Of a stretch of DNA of 47,983 nt, positions 35,830-45,567 are shown in pieces (the stretch's first letter is position 1; the number at the start of each line of letters is the position of its first letter). A program made the position numbers and the translations under genes. This DNA comes from JALZVT01 sp039029135 (GTDB lineage: Bacteria > Pseudomonadota > Gammaproteobacteria > Pseudomonadales > Azotimanducaceae). The notes below the pieces were generated by a model, which saw only the letters and a program-made list of their open reading frames with translations, ran no database searches and was not told the origin of the DNA. The DNA lies in the NCBI GenBank assembly GCA_039029135.1, contig JBCCGT010000033.1, forward strand, positions 1 to 47,983, written 5' to 3'.

Positions 35830-37203
35830 CTAGAACGGCGTCGGCTCGCCGTCCAGCAGGCGTTCCAGCGCGGCCTGCATGTCGGCATGACCCTCGGGCT
35901 CTGCGGTCACACGCAGCAGGTTGGTGTGCTCATAGGGGTCGCTCGCATGGTCGTAGAACTCTTCCATGCGCTCGCTGCGATAGCGGATCAGCGTGTAGTC
36001 GTCGGTGCGCAGCGCCCAGTTTTTGCGCTTATAAGTCATGATCGAAAAACCGCGAAAGCCGTCGCCGTTACCCGTGAGCAGCGGATACAGCGATTGGCCG
36101 TAGATGTCGTCGCGCGGCGCGAGTCCCATCAGCTCGCGCACCGTTGGCTGCAGGTCCATCAGCGACACGACGTTGTCGACCCGCGCGCCCGCCGCGGGCA
36201 TGCCCGGCGCGCTGATGATCAGTTCGGTGCGCGAGCCGCAGTCCCACATCACCGCCTTCGCAACATGGTCTTTCTCGCCAAGGCAAAAGCCGTGATCGCC
36301 CGCCGCGATGACGATGGTGTTGTTGGCGTTCGGGCCGCTGGCCAGCGCGTCCAGCACCAGTCCCGCCGCGTCGTCCGCGAACGCGGAAGCCGCCAGATAG
36401 CCCCGAATCAGATTGGGCCACACGCCGCGCTTCTGATCGCGCTTGAACCCTGCCGCCCGGCGCCCCAGCCCGCCGCGCGTGTCGGCACGATCACCGTCGA
36501 TATAGCCCGCCGGCACCCCGATTTCGTCGAGCTCCCACAGCCGATACTGTTCGGGCACATAGAACGGCCGGTGCGGACGCCGCAGGCCGACCATCATGAC
36601 GAAGGGCTGCGCGTGCGCGCGGCCGACCACGTCGGCCGCAAAGGCCGCCGCGAGAAAGTCGTTAGTCTCTTCGCGCGGCTGTTCGCTGAACGACGTGTTA
36701 AAGCGCGTCGCGCTGCGCTCGATGACCTTCCCGCGCGCCTCGGGGCCGCCGAAGTCGGGACCGAATTCGTCGAAGGACTCGGGATCCGCCTTGCCGTGAA
36801 AGATCTTGCCGGAGACGAAGGTACGGCGGCCGTAGTTCTTGCGCAGATCTTCGGGCCAGGACAGCACGTCGCGATAAGCCGGGATGTTGCGGAACAGCGT
36901 CTTGTTCAGGTTGGTCGAGTGGCCGGAGACGTGGTTGGGCAGCCCGCTGAGCACCGCGCCTCGCGATGGGCTGCACAGCGGGCTAGGCGCGTAGGCGCGA
37001 GTAAAGGTCACGCCGCGTTCGGCCAGCAGATCGAGGTTGGGCAATTTGGCCTCGGGGTAGTCGAGCCGCTGCGTGCCGAGATCGTCGATCCAGATAAACA
37101 GAAGGTTAGCGTCGCGCAGCGTCGCGGCCTGAGCCGCCGTCGCCACGACCGACAGCAGCAGAACCCCAAGCAGCCGTTTGACGCACAATGCCGAATGACT
37201 CAC
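35830..37203 (-). CDS. exported sulfatase, iduronate-2-sulfatase type
   Basis: A 457-residue periplasmic sulfatase. Signal peptide (LLGVLLLSVVATAAQA, cut near 26). Metal-binding Asp40-Asp41 (FIWIDDLG); C77-x-P-x-R (CSPSRG), where Cys77 should be converted to formylglycine, the catalytic residue; AAGDHGFCLGEKDH carries the second set of metal and active-site residues. The layout agrees best with iduronate-2-sulfatase-like enzymes. It hydrolyses sulfate esters, probably of polysaccharides. GTG at 37203 is chosen because GGGGAG lies 8 bases upstream; the ATG at 37275 would add 24 residues before the signal peptide. No formylglycine-generating enzyme gene is in the window. Confidence 0.9.
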   Translation of the reverse strand: MSHSALCVKRLLGVLLLSVVATAAQAATLRDANLLFIWIDDLGTQRLDYPEAKLPNLDLLAERGVTFTRAYAPSPLCSPSRGAVLSGLPNHVSGHSTNLNKTLFRNIPAYRDVLSWPEDLRKNYGRRTFVSGKIFHGKADPESFDEFGPDFGGPEARGKVIERSATRFNTSFSEQPREETNDFLAAAFAADVVGRAHAQPFVMMVGLRRPHRPFYVPEQYRLWELDEIGVPAGYIDGDRADTRGGLGRRAAGFKRDQKRGVWPNLIRGYLAASAFADDAAGLVLDALASGPNANNTIVIAAGDHGFCLGEKDHVAKAVMWDCGSRTELIISAPGMPAAGARVDNVVSLMDLQPTVRELMGLAPRDDIYGQSLYPLLTGNGDGFRGFSIMTYKRKNWALRTDDYTLIRYRSERMEEFYDHASDPYEHTNLLRVTAEPEGHADMQAALERLLDGEPTPF

Positions 37204-37531
37204 CGCGAAACTCCCCTGTTTCTTTCGCCGCCGCGGTGGATGCGCTTCGCGCCTGTTCAGCCCTACGGCTGACAATCACAGCGGCCAAACCCATCCTGAC
37301 GACGGATTTATGACAATTTTGTTGACTTGTTAGTCTAGCAACAATGACGGCGAGCGCCTACGGCGACGAGCGCCGCTGTCGAGGGACCTCCCCGTGACAG
37401 CGCAGGGTGGTGGCGGGCAAAGAGCGGGCAAAGAACGGGCAGGGAGAACGAGCAGAGAGAACGGGCGGAATAGCGCTAGCGAAACGACAGCAGCAGCGCG
37501 CCGGACCGGGACAAGATCGTCCGCGCGCCGG
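37204..37531. other. 328-base intergenic region
   Basis: Lies between the sulfatase start (minus) and the end of the symporter gene (minus). It has an AT-rich patch (37306-37345) that is the best promoter candidate for the sulfatase and contains TTGTTG...CAACAA (37319-37344) enclosing an offset GACT-TGTT-AGTC. Next to it is a purine-rich block with an 11-base repeat (37413-37445). The two open frames here are not protein-like. Confidence 0.45.
37413..37445. repeat. 11-base tandem repeat in a purine-rich block
   Basis: GCGGGCAAAGA occurs twice exactly (37413-37434), followed by a degenerate third copy ACGGGCAGGGA (37435-37445) and similar purine-rich sequence to about 37470. No protein or known regulatory meaning is visible. 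Confidence 0.6.
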
Positions 37532-38812
37532 CTACGGGTTCGTTCTGGCGGACTCGAATACCAGACCCGCGTCGGGGTCATCGAAAGTGGCCTGATGAAA
37601 CTTGCCTTCGCTGCGCGCAACGATCGCCGCAACGGTGCCGTCGCCGGTGATGTTGACGACGGTGCGCATCATGTCGAGCAACCGATCAACGCCAATGATG
37701 AGCGCAATACCTTCGACCGGCAGCCCGACCTGCTCGAGCACCAACGCCAGCATGATCAGGCCGACGCCGGGCACGCCGGCGGTACCGATCGACGCCAGCG
37801 TCGCGGTGAGCACCACCATCAGGTAATCCGTCACGGTCAGGTCGACCGCAAAGAACTGCGCGATGAACACGGTGGCGACGCCCTGCATGATGGCCGTGCC
37901 GTCCATGTTGATGGTCGCACCCATCGGCACGACGAAGGACGCGACCTCTTTGTCGACGCCAACGCGCTGCTCGACCGTGCGCATCGTCACGGGCAGGGTC
38001 GCAGCGGAGGAAGAGGTAGAGAACGCGACCAACATGGGCTCGCGCATTTTGCGCAGAAATCTCACGGGGTTCAGTCGGCCGAGCGTCGTCAGCAGCGTCG
38101 GGATCGTCACCGCGGCGTGGATCGCGAGCGCGAGCACGACGGTGAAGAAATACACCCCGAGCTTGCCGATCTCCTGCCAGCTCATCTCGGCGAACAGTTT
38201 CACCATCAAACAGAACACGCCGTAGGGCGCGAGCCGGATCAACATGGTGACGAGCGCCATGATGACTTCGTTCAGATCTTCGAAGAACGCGCGTATGCGC
38301 CCGCCGGGTTCGCCCGCGTGCGTTATCGCCACCCCAAACAGCAGGGCGAACACGATGATCTGCAGCATCTTCCCTTCGGCCATCGCCGCGACCGGATTGG
38401 TCGGAAAGATGTCGATGAACGTCTCTTTGATGCTCTGCGCCGACTTCGGCGCAAAGTCGCTCGCCTCCTGAGCGAACTGCGTGCCTTCTCCCGGACCGAT
38501 CAGGATGGCCAGCGTCAGCGCGAGCGTAATCGCGAGCGCGGTCGTGAGCAGATACAGCGCCAGGGTCTTCGCGCCCATGCGCCCGAGGTTGGCGCCCGAC
38601 AGGCTGCTCGCGCCGCACACCAGCGAGACAAACACCAGCGGCACGACCATCAGCTTCAGCGAGTTCACGAAGATCGCGCCGCCGACCTCGATGATGCCGT
38701 GCGTGAAGTAGGTATCGAGAACGGTGCCGGGACCGAAGCCCAGCGTCTGTATGAGCCAGCCGAGGACGGCCCCGGCGACCATGGCGATGAGTATGCGTAG
38801 CGTGAGGTTCAC
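37532..38812 (-). CDS. dicarboxylate/amino acid:cation symporter (DAACS)
   Basis: A 426-residue transporter of the GltP/DctA family, sodium- or proton-coupled uptake of glutamate, aspartate or C4-dicarboxylates. Recognisable signatures: the serine-rich hairpin AFSTSSSAATLPVT, the helix motif PMGATINMDGTA, the second hairpin ASIGTAGVPGVG, and GVDRLLDMMRTVVNITGD with the substrate-binding Asp and Arg. Hydropathy fits eight helices plus two re-entrant loops. GTG at 38812 is the start, with GGGAGG about ten bases upstream. Downstream of the rubredoxin gene on the same strand (37-base gap), so co-transcription is possible but functionally odd. Confidence 0.93.
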   Translation of the reverse strand: MNLTLRILIAMVAGAVLGWLIQTLGFGPGTVLDTYFTHGIIEVGGAIFVNSLKLMVVPLVFVSLVCGASSLSGANLGRMGAKTLALYLLTTALAITLALTLAILIGPGEGTQFAQEASDFAPKSAQSIKETFIDIFPTNPVAAMAEGKMLQIIVFALLFGVAITHAGEPGGRIRAFFEDLNEVIMALVTMLIRLAPYGVFCLMVKLFAEMSWQEIGKLGVYFFTVVLALAIHAAVTIPTLLTTLGRLNPVRFLRKMREPMLVAFSTSSSAATLPVTMRTVEQRVGVDKEVASFVVPMGATINMDGTAIMQGVATVFIAQFFAVDLTVTDYLMVVLTATLASIGTAGVPGVGLIMLALVLEQVGLPVEGIALIIGVDRLLDMMRTVVNITGDGTVAAIVARSEGKFHQATFDDPDAGLVFESARTNP

Positions 38813-38849
38813 GAGCGGACGACCTCCCGGAGGCAGACAGAGTTGCGGA

Positions 38850-39014
38850 TCAGGCCTCGATCATCTCGAAGTCTTCCTTACTGACGCCGCATTCCGGACA
38901 CACGAAGTCTTCGGGCACGTCTTCCCATTTCGTCCCGGGCTCGATGCCCTCTTCTTCGCAGCCCTCGGCCTCGTCATAGATCCAACCGCAGACGATGCAT
39001 TGCCACTTGCGCAT
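38850..39014 (-). CDS. rubredoxin
   Basis: A 54-residue one-iron electron carrier. Two CxxCG motifs, C6-C9 and C39-C42, with the typical WQCIVCGWIYDEAEG and EDVPEDFVCPECG text. Rubredoxins of this type pass electrons to AlkB-like alkane hydroxylases, or act in oxidative-stress defence. No alkB is in the window. ATG at 39014 gives family length, with AGGA eight bases upstream; the frame opens further upstream (39065) without relevance. It is divergent from ubiA, a neighbourhood well known in Pseudomonas-type genomes, so it may simply be an ancestral linkage. Confidence 0.95.
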   Translation of the reverse strand: MRKWQCIVCGWIYDEAEGCEEEGIEPGTKWEDVPEDFVCPECGVSKEDFEMIEA

Positions 39015-39188
39015 GTCGTTGTTCCTGCCCCCTGAATTCATCCTCGGGGCCGTTTTGGCGCGCATCCAACAAGGCGTACGCCGGCCACCGCGAGGCCGGT
39101 AAGCTACGCGGCAGACCCGAAAAAATCAAACCGTTTCCACAACTTACGCGCATTGGCTACAATGCCGCGCCGCCACTAAATCCCCGCC

Positions 39189-40085
39189 GTGCACCGCCTT
39201 ACTCTCTACGCCCAACTCATGCGTATCGACCGACCCGTCGGCACGCTGCTGTTGCTGTGGCCCACGTTGGCGGCGGTGGTTCTCGCCGGTCGCGGCGAGA
39301 TTGACTGGCGCCTGATCAGCATCTTTACCATCGGCACATTCGTCATGCGCAGCGCGGGCTGCGTGGTCAACGACATCCTCGATCGCAACGTGGATCCGTA
39401 CGTGCAGCGCACCCGCAACCGGCCGCTCGCCCGGCGTGCCATCGGCGTCGGCGAGGCGATCCTGCTCGCCGCCGCGCTGCTCGCCATCGCGCTGCTGCTG
39501 GCCGTGCAGCTCAAACCCGTCACGCTCGGCTGGGCGCTCGCGGGCGGCCTGATCGCCATCGCGTACCCGCTCGCCAAGCGCGTGACCTACTTGCCGCAGG
39601 TGGTGCTGGGCGTTGCTTTCAGCTGGGGCATCCTGCTCGCCTTCGTCGAGCTGCACGACGCGGTGCCGGATACCGGTTGGATCATGTTCATCGGCAGCCT
39701 GCTGTGGATCGTCGCGTACGACACGTTCTATGCCCTCGTCGATCGCAAAGACGACCTGCAGATCGGCGTGCGCTCCACGGCGGTGCTGTTCGGCGAGGGC
39801 GCCGTCGCCATCATCGCGCTGCTGCAGATCTGCACGCTCGTCGTCTGGTATCTGGTCGGCTACACCGCCGAGTTTGGCCTGCCCTATCACGTGGCGCTGA
39901 TCGCGATCGCGGGACTGTTCCTGCACCAGCAGACCATGGTGCGCATCAATCCGAGCCTGAAAGGCGATCACGACACGCGTCAGCGGCGCGCCTACCTGCG
40001 CGCCTTCCGCAGCAATACCTGGGTGGGCTTCGCGCTGCTCCTGGGCATCCTCGGCGAGTATCTGTTGCCGGGACTGCAGGCCTGA
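39189..40085 (+). CDS. ubiA: 4-hydroxybenzoate polyprenyltransferase
   Basis: A 298-residue integral membrane prenyltransferase that attaches the polyprenyl chain to 4-hydroxybenzoate in ubiquinone synthesis. First Asp-rich motif VNDILDRNVD (~60-69) followed by QRTRNRPLA, second motif YDTFYALVDRKDD (~178-190), RIDRPVGTLLLLWPT at the start, and eight or nine hydrophobic helices. Length equals known UbiA. Start is GTG at 39189; a TACAAT at 39158-39163 may be its -10. The usual partner ubiC is absent upstream, where rubredoxin stands. Its stop lies 4 bases before dctQ. Confidence 0.96.
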   Translation: MHRLTLYAQLMRIDRPVGTLLLLWPTLAAVVLAGRGEIDWRLISIFTIGTFVMRSAGCVVNDILDRNVDPYVQRTRNRPLARRAIGVGEAILLAAALLAIALLLAVQLKPVTLGWALAGGLIAIAYPLAKRVTYLPQVVLGVAFSWGILLAFVELHDAVPDTGWIMFIGSLLWIVAYDTFYALVDRKDDLQIGVRSTAVLFGEGAVAIIALLQICTLVVWYLVGYTAEFGLPYHVALIAIAGLFLHQQTMVRINPSLKGDHDTRQRRAYLRAFRSNTWVGFALLLGILGEYLLPGLQA

Positions 40086-40089
40086 ATCG

Positions 40090-40578
40090 ATGCACGCGAT
40101 AGACGCCATCACACAGGCGGTCGGGCGCGTGCTCGCGATCTGTTTTCCCATCATGGTGCTGCTGACGGCAGGCATCGTTGCGGCCCGCTACCTGTTCGAC
40201 GCCGGCGCCATCGCCGTGCAGGAGGCCGTGATGTACCTGCACGCCGCGACCGTGATGCTCGGCCTGGGCTACGCCCTGCGGCACGACGCGCACGTGCGGG
40301 TCGACGTGCTGGCCAACAGACTCGGCCCGCGCGCGCGGGCCGCCGTCGAGCTCGCGGGCCACCTGCTGTTTCTGCTGCCGGTGACGGTCGCCGTCATCTG
40401 GTTCTGCTGGGACTACGTCGCCGCGTCCTGGCGCATCCGCGAGGGCTCGCCCGAGGTCGGCGGTATCCCAGGGGTATTTCTGCTCAAAACGCTATTGCCG
40501 CTCGGCGCGGCGCTCCTGCTGCTGCAGGGCGTTGCGGAAACCCTGCGCACGCTAACGAAACTGCGAACGCTGCGGTGA
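40090..40578 (+). CDS. TRAP transporter small permease (DctQ type)
   Basis: A 162-residue four-helix membrane subunit of a tripartite ATP-independent periplasmic transporter. It starts with a helix (VLAICFPIMVLLTAGIVAARYLF), then QEAVMYLHAATVMLGLGYALRHDAHVRVD, the family's conserved second helix and loop, and two more helices. Works with the DctM-type large permease encoded right behind it, with a 4-base overlap (GTGA). No periplasmic substrate-binding protein (DctP) gene is found in the window, so substrate unknown and the receptor must be elsewhere or missing. It begins 4 bases after the ubiA stop. Confidence 0.9.
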   Translation: MHAIDAITQAVGRVLAICFPIMVLLTAGIVAARYLFDAGAIAVQEAVMYLHAATVMLGLGYALRHDAHVRVDVLANRLGPRARAAVELAGHLLFLLPVTVAVIWFCWDYVAASWRIREGSPEVGGIPGVFLLKTLLPLGAALLLLQGVAETLRTLTKLRTLR

Positions 40579-41927
40579 GCGGCACCTACCCGCTGCTGAT
40601 GTTCGCCGCCGTCTTCGCGGCGCTGCTGGTGGGGTATCCGGTCGCGCTGACGCTGGCCGGTGTCGCGCTGCTGTTCGCAGCACTCGGCGCGGCTACCGGC
40701 GCCTTCAATCCCGGCGACTTCGGTTTTCTGCCCGGTCGGTTGTTCGGCATTCTGAACAACCAGACGCTGATCGCCGTGCCCCTGTTTGTGTTCATGGGTG
40801 TCACGCTGGAAAAGACGCGCATCGCCGAGGATTTGCTCGCGGCACTTAGCGCCGCGCTCGGGCGCGCGCGGGGCGGCCTGGCCATCGCAGTTGTTCTGGT
40901 CGGCGCGCTGCTCGCGGCGAGCACCGGCATCGTCGGCGCGACGGTCGTCACGCTGGGACTGCTCGCGCTGCCCAGCATGCAGCGGGCGGGCTATCCCCAC
41001 GACCTGGCCACCGGCACCGTGGCGGCAACCGGCACGCTTGGCCAGATCATTCCGCCGAGCATCGCGCTGGTGCTGTTGGGCGACGTGATCTCCAACGCCT
41101 ATCAGCAGGCTCAGCTATCTGCCGGCGTGTTCTCGCCCAAGCCCGTCTCCGTCGCCGATCTGTTCGCCGGCGCGATCCTGCCGGGACTGATCCTGGTCGC
41201 GCTCTATCTCGCCTGGCTCATGTATCGCGCTCGCGCGGGGGCCAGCCTGCCGCGCGGCGAGCCGCGGCGCTCGGACGTCTCGCTGCTGCGCAGCCTCTTC
41301 GCACCGCTGGCGCTGATCTTCGCGGTGCTGGGATCGATTCTGTTCGGGCTCGCGACCCCGACAGAGGCAGCAGGCGTCGGCGCCGCAGGCGCGCTGTTGC
41401 TGGCCGGGATCGGCGGCAATCTGAACGTCACTGCACTGCGCGACATCAGCGACTCGACGCTGAAGACGACCGCGATGGTGTTCTTCATTCTGATCGGCGC
41501 CTCGATCTTCTCGCTCGTGTTTCGCGGCTTCGGCGGCGACGAGTGGGTGCACGCGCTGTTCGAAGGCATGCCCGGCGGCAAGTGGGGCGCGCTCGCGATC
41601 GTGATGCTGGTCGTATTCCTGCTCGGCTTCATGCTCGACTTTATCGAGATCACCTTCGTCGTCGTGCCGATCGTCGCGCCCGCGCTGCTGGCGATGGGGT
41701 TCGATCCGGTGTGGCTAGGGATCATGCTGGCGATCAATCTGCAGACGTCTTTTCTGACGCCGCCGTTTGGATTTGCGCTGTTCTATCTGCGCGGCGTCAC
41801 GCCAGACGAGATACCGACGAGCGCGATCTATAGCGGCGTGGTGCCGTTCATCGCGCTGCAGCTATTGTTGCTGGTCCTGCTGATCCTGTGGCCGGCACTG
41901 GCCACGCACCTGCCCGCGTTGCTCTAG
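40575..41927 (+). CDS. TRAP transporter large permease (DctM type)
   Basis: A 450-residue membrane protein forming the transport channel. Contains the N-terminal ALLVGYPVALTLAGVALLF, the FGILNNQTLIAVPLFVFMG stretch, the ATGTLGQIIPPSIALVLLG glycine-rich re-entrant hairpin, and the second-half ATPTEAAGVGAAGALLLAG as well as MLDFIEITFVVVPIVAP. Around twelve helices. Sodium-driven uptake of organic anions is the family function. The GTG start overlaps the dctQ stop. The usual partner dctP is missing here. Confidence 0.93.
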   Translation: MSGTYPLLMFAAVFAALLVGYPVALTLAGVALLFAALGAATGAFNPGDFGFLPGRLFGILNNQTLIAVPLFVFMGVTLEKTRIAEDLLAALSAALGRARGGLAIAVVLVGALLAASTGIVGATVVTLGLLALPSMQRAGYPHDLATGTVAATGTLGQIIPPSIALVLLGDVISNAYQQAQLSAGVFSPKPVSVADLFAGAILPGLILVALYLAWLMYRARAGASLPRGEPRRSDVSLLRSLFAPLALIFAVLGSILFGLATPTEAAGVGAAGALLLAGIGGNLNVTALRDISDSTLKTTAMVFFILIGASIFSLVFRGFGGDEWVHALFEGMPGGKWGALAIVMLVVFLLGFMLDFIEITFVVVPIVAPALLAMGFDPVWLGIMLAINLQTSFLTPPFGFALFYLRGVTPDEIPTSAIYSGVVPFIALQLLLLVLLILWPALATHLPALL

Positions 41928-41933
41928 TTGGGC

Positions 41934-42347
41934 TCAGCCGTCGCTCGGCCGCTCTGCGTTCAGCGTGCCGTTGCCGGGCGTAACGAACAGCAGGGTCGTC
42001 TGCGCGTGCGGGCGGGCGGTGTGCCACACGCCGCTGGGTACCATCACGTAGCTGCCCGGTTCGCGCACGCGCACCACCGCGTCTTCGCCGGCGGGGTTGT
42101 ACAGCACAAAGTCGGTGTCGCCGTCCAACAGGTACACGAACTCATCGCCCTCGGGGTGCATCTCCCAGGTCGGCCAGGCATCACCGAAGGTGAATTTCTG
42201 GATCAGCACGTGCCCCGCGAAGCCGTCGAACTCGTCGTCGAGCTCCTGATAGAAACTGGGCGTGCGCGCCTTGGTCGCCGCCGTGTTGTCCGGACGGAAA
42301 ATGAGCGCGGTGCTGTCCAGATTGAAAGGTCCCGGTTCGATCGGCAT
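41934..42347 (-). CDS. small cupin protein
   Basis: A 137-residue single-domain cupin. The motif-1-like part is WEMHPEGDEFVYLLDGDTDF (His-Glu ligands, with a conserved Gly turn) and motif 2 is PGSYVMVPSGVWHTARPH, giving a predicted metal site of His, Glu and His. Cupins include dioxygenases, isomerases and signal-binding proteins; the function cannot be read. ATG at 42347 with GGGAGGGGAG upstream. Convergent with dctM (6-base gap) and divergent from the acyl-CoA synthetase. Confidence 0.85.
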   Translation of the reverse strand: MPIEPGPFNLDSTALIFRPDNTAATKARTPSFYQELDDEFDGFAGHVLIQKFTFGDAWPTWEMHPEGDEFVYLLDGDTDFVLYNPAGEDAVVRVREPGSYVMVPSGVWHTARPHAQTTLLFVTPGNGTLNAERPSDG

Positions 42348-42515
42348 GGCTCCCCTCCCTGCGTGATCCGATGGGTATGCCTCAGCTTAGCAGGCGCACC
42401 CCCAACGCCGCGCGCGCGGCGATCCATGCTCGCCGGCGATCGTTTACGCTATTCTCAGCGGTCGGCGGGCGCGCCGAGAAAGGCAAAGAGAGACCGAGAA
42501 AGAGAGGGACACACC

Positions 42516-44192
<1,677 letters not shown>

Positions 44193-44240
44193 CCCGGTTC
44201 CGAATCGCAGCCACTCGGCGCCCATCCCCGTGGACAGAAC

Positions 44241-45419
44241 GTGCACGCCCTGATCACCGGTGGCGGCATCGGCGGCCTGACCGCCGCGCTGTGCCTCGCG
44301 CACGCAGGGCATCGCGTCTCGCTGTTCGAGCAGGTTAACGAAATCGGCGAGATCGGCGCCGGCATTCAGCTATCGCCCAACTGTTCGCGCGTACTGCATC
44401 ACCTCGGCCTGCAGCAGGCCCTGGAGGCGATCGCCTTCTTGCCGCAGCACACCGAGATGCGGCACTGGAAAAACGCGAAGTTCATCGCCAGCACGCCGCT
44501 GGGCGACACGGTGCATAGCCGCTTCGGCGCGCCTTACTATCATGTGCATCGCGCCGATCTCATGCGCGTGCTGTTCGACGCCGCGAGTGCTGTGCCTGCG
44601 ATCGCGCTGCACACAGGCGCGCGCGTGAACAGCGTCGTCGACCGCGGCGATCGCGTCGAGCTAACCAGCGATGCACAGACGGTCGAGGGAGACCTTCTGA
44701 TTGGCGCCGATGGCATCCACTCGACGATTCGAGCGGCGCTGTGGGGCGAGGCGGAACCCGCATTCACCGGCAACATCGCGTGGCGGGCGCTAGTTCCCGC
44801 CGAGCGCCTGCCCGCCGATCTGGTGCGGCCCGCATCCACCGTCTGGTGGGGGCCCGGGCGCCATTTCGTCCACTACTACGTGCGACGCGGCGAGCTGGTG
44901 AACTGCGTGTGCGTCGTCGAGAAAACCGGCTGGGAGATCGAGTCCTGGACGGCGCGGGGCGAACGCGCGGAGCTGGAGGCGGACTTCGCCGGCTGGCACA
45001 ACAACGTGCAGCAACTGATCAAGCAGGCGGATGAGGCGTCGCTGTTCAAGTGGGCGCTTTTCGATCGTCCACCGATGCCGCAGTGGGGCAAGGGGTGCAT
45101 CACGCTGCTGGGCGATGCCTGTCACCCGACGCTGCCGTTCATGGCCCAGGGCGCGGCCATGGCGATCGAAGACGCGGCGGTGCTCGCCGCCTGCATCGAA
45201 AAAGCAGGCGAAGTCGAAGGCGCCCTGCAGCGCTACGAGGATCTGCGCCGCGATCGCACCGCGGGCATACAGCGCGGCTCGCGCAGAAACGCAAAGATCT
45301 TCCACCTCTCTGGCGTCCAGGCCTGGTTGCGCAATCGCGCCGCCGCGCGCGCCGGCGGGCGGACCCTGGACGGACTGTTTGCCTACGACGCACTAAGCGT
45401 CGCCGATACACAAGGCTAG
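44241..45419 (+). CDS. FAD-dependent aromatic-ring monooxygenase, salicylate-hydroxylase-like
   Basis: A 392-residue class A flavoprotein hydroxylase of the UbiH/NahG type. Dinucleotide motif GGGIGG at 7-12 followed by a Glu-rich stretch (LFEQVNEIGEIGAGIQLSPN), the DG motif IGADGIHSTIR, and the GD motif GDACHPTLPFMAQGAAMAIEDA that closes the FAD site. Typical substrates are 4-hydroxybenzoate-like or salicylate-like aromatics, oxidised with NAD(P)H and O2. Start is GTG at 44241. The preceding acyl-CoA synthetase gene on the same strand suggests a CoA-linked aromatic or fatty-acid route, not shown. The stop is directly followed by a hairpin cluster. Confidence 0.9.
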   Translation: MHALITGGGIGGLTAALCLAHAGHRVSLFEQVNEIGEIGAGIQLSPNCSRVLHHLGLQQALEAIAFLPQHTEMRHWKNAKFIASTPLGDTVHSRFGAPYYHVHRADLMRVLFDAASAVPAIALHTGARVNSVVDRGDRVELTSDAQTVEGDLLIGADGIHSTIRAALWGEAEPAFTGNIAWRALVPAERLPADLVRPASTVWWGPGRHFVHYYVRRGELVNCVCVVEKTGWEIESWTARGERAELEADFAGWHNNVQQLIKQADEASLFKWALFDRPPMPQWGKGCITLLGDACHPTLPFMAQGAAMAIEDAAVLAACIEKAGEVEGALQRYEDLRRDRTAGIQRGSRRNAKIFHLSGVQAWLRNRAAARAGGRTLDGLFAYDALSVADTQG

Positions 45420-45565
45420 CAGGCTGTTGAAAAGCAGCCTGCTCGATTCTGGCCATGGATGGCCAAGCGCAAATCAAACACCTTCGTGTTTGATTTGTCG
45501 TATGGGACCCGCCGGCCATGGATGGCTGGCGGGTGAAAAGCGATTCGTAGAATCGCTTTTCAACA
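45419..45565. repeat. inverted-repeat-bounded cluster of five hairpins
   Basis: Between convergent genes. Outer arms are TGTTGAAAAGC (45425-45435) and GCTTTTCAACA (45555-45565). Inside or overlapping are: GCAGGCTG with CAGCCTGC (45419-45442); TGGCCAT-GG-ATGGCCA (45450-45465); AAATCAAACAC-CTTC-GTGTTTGATTT (45471-45496); CCCGCCGGCCAT-GG-ATGGCTGGCGGG (45508-45533, one G.T pair); and GAAAAGCGATTC-GTA-GAATCGCTTTTC (45535-45561). It may terminate both flanking genes, or be a mobile palindromic element. Confidence 0.75.
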
Positions 45566-45567
45566 AG

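Noticed and set aside
37407..37595. 62-codon plus-strand frame beside the symporter 3' end
   Set aside because: It comes from the purine-rich repeat and is low in complexity.
41928..42515. Upstream extension of the acyl-CoA synthetase frame
   Set aside because: It overlaps the cupin gene on the other strand and has no family-like sequence; the ATG at 42516 has a ribosome-binding site.
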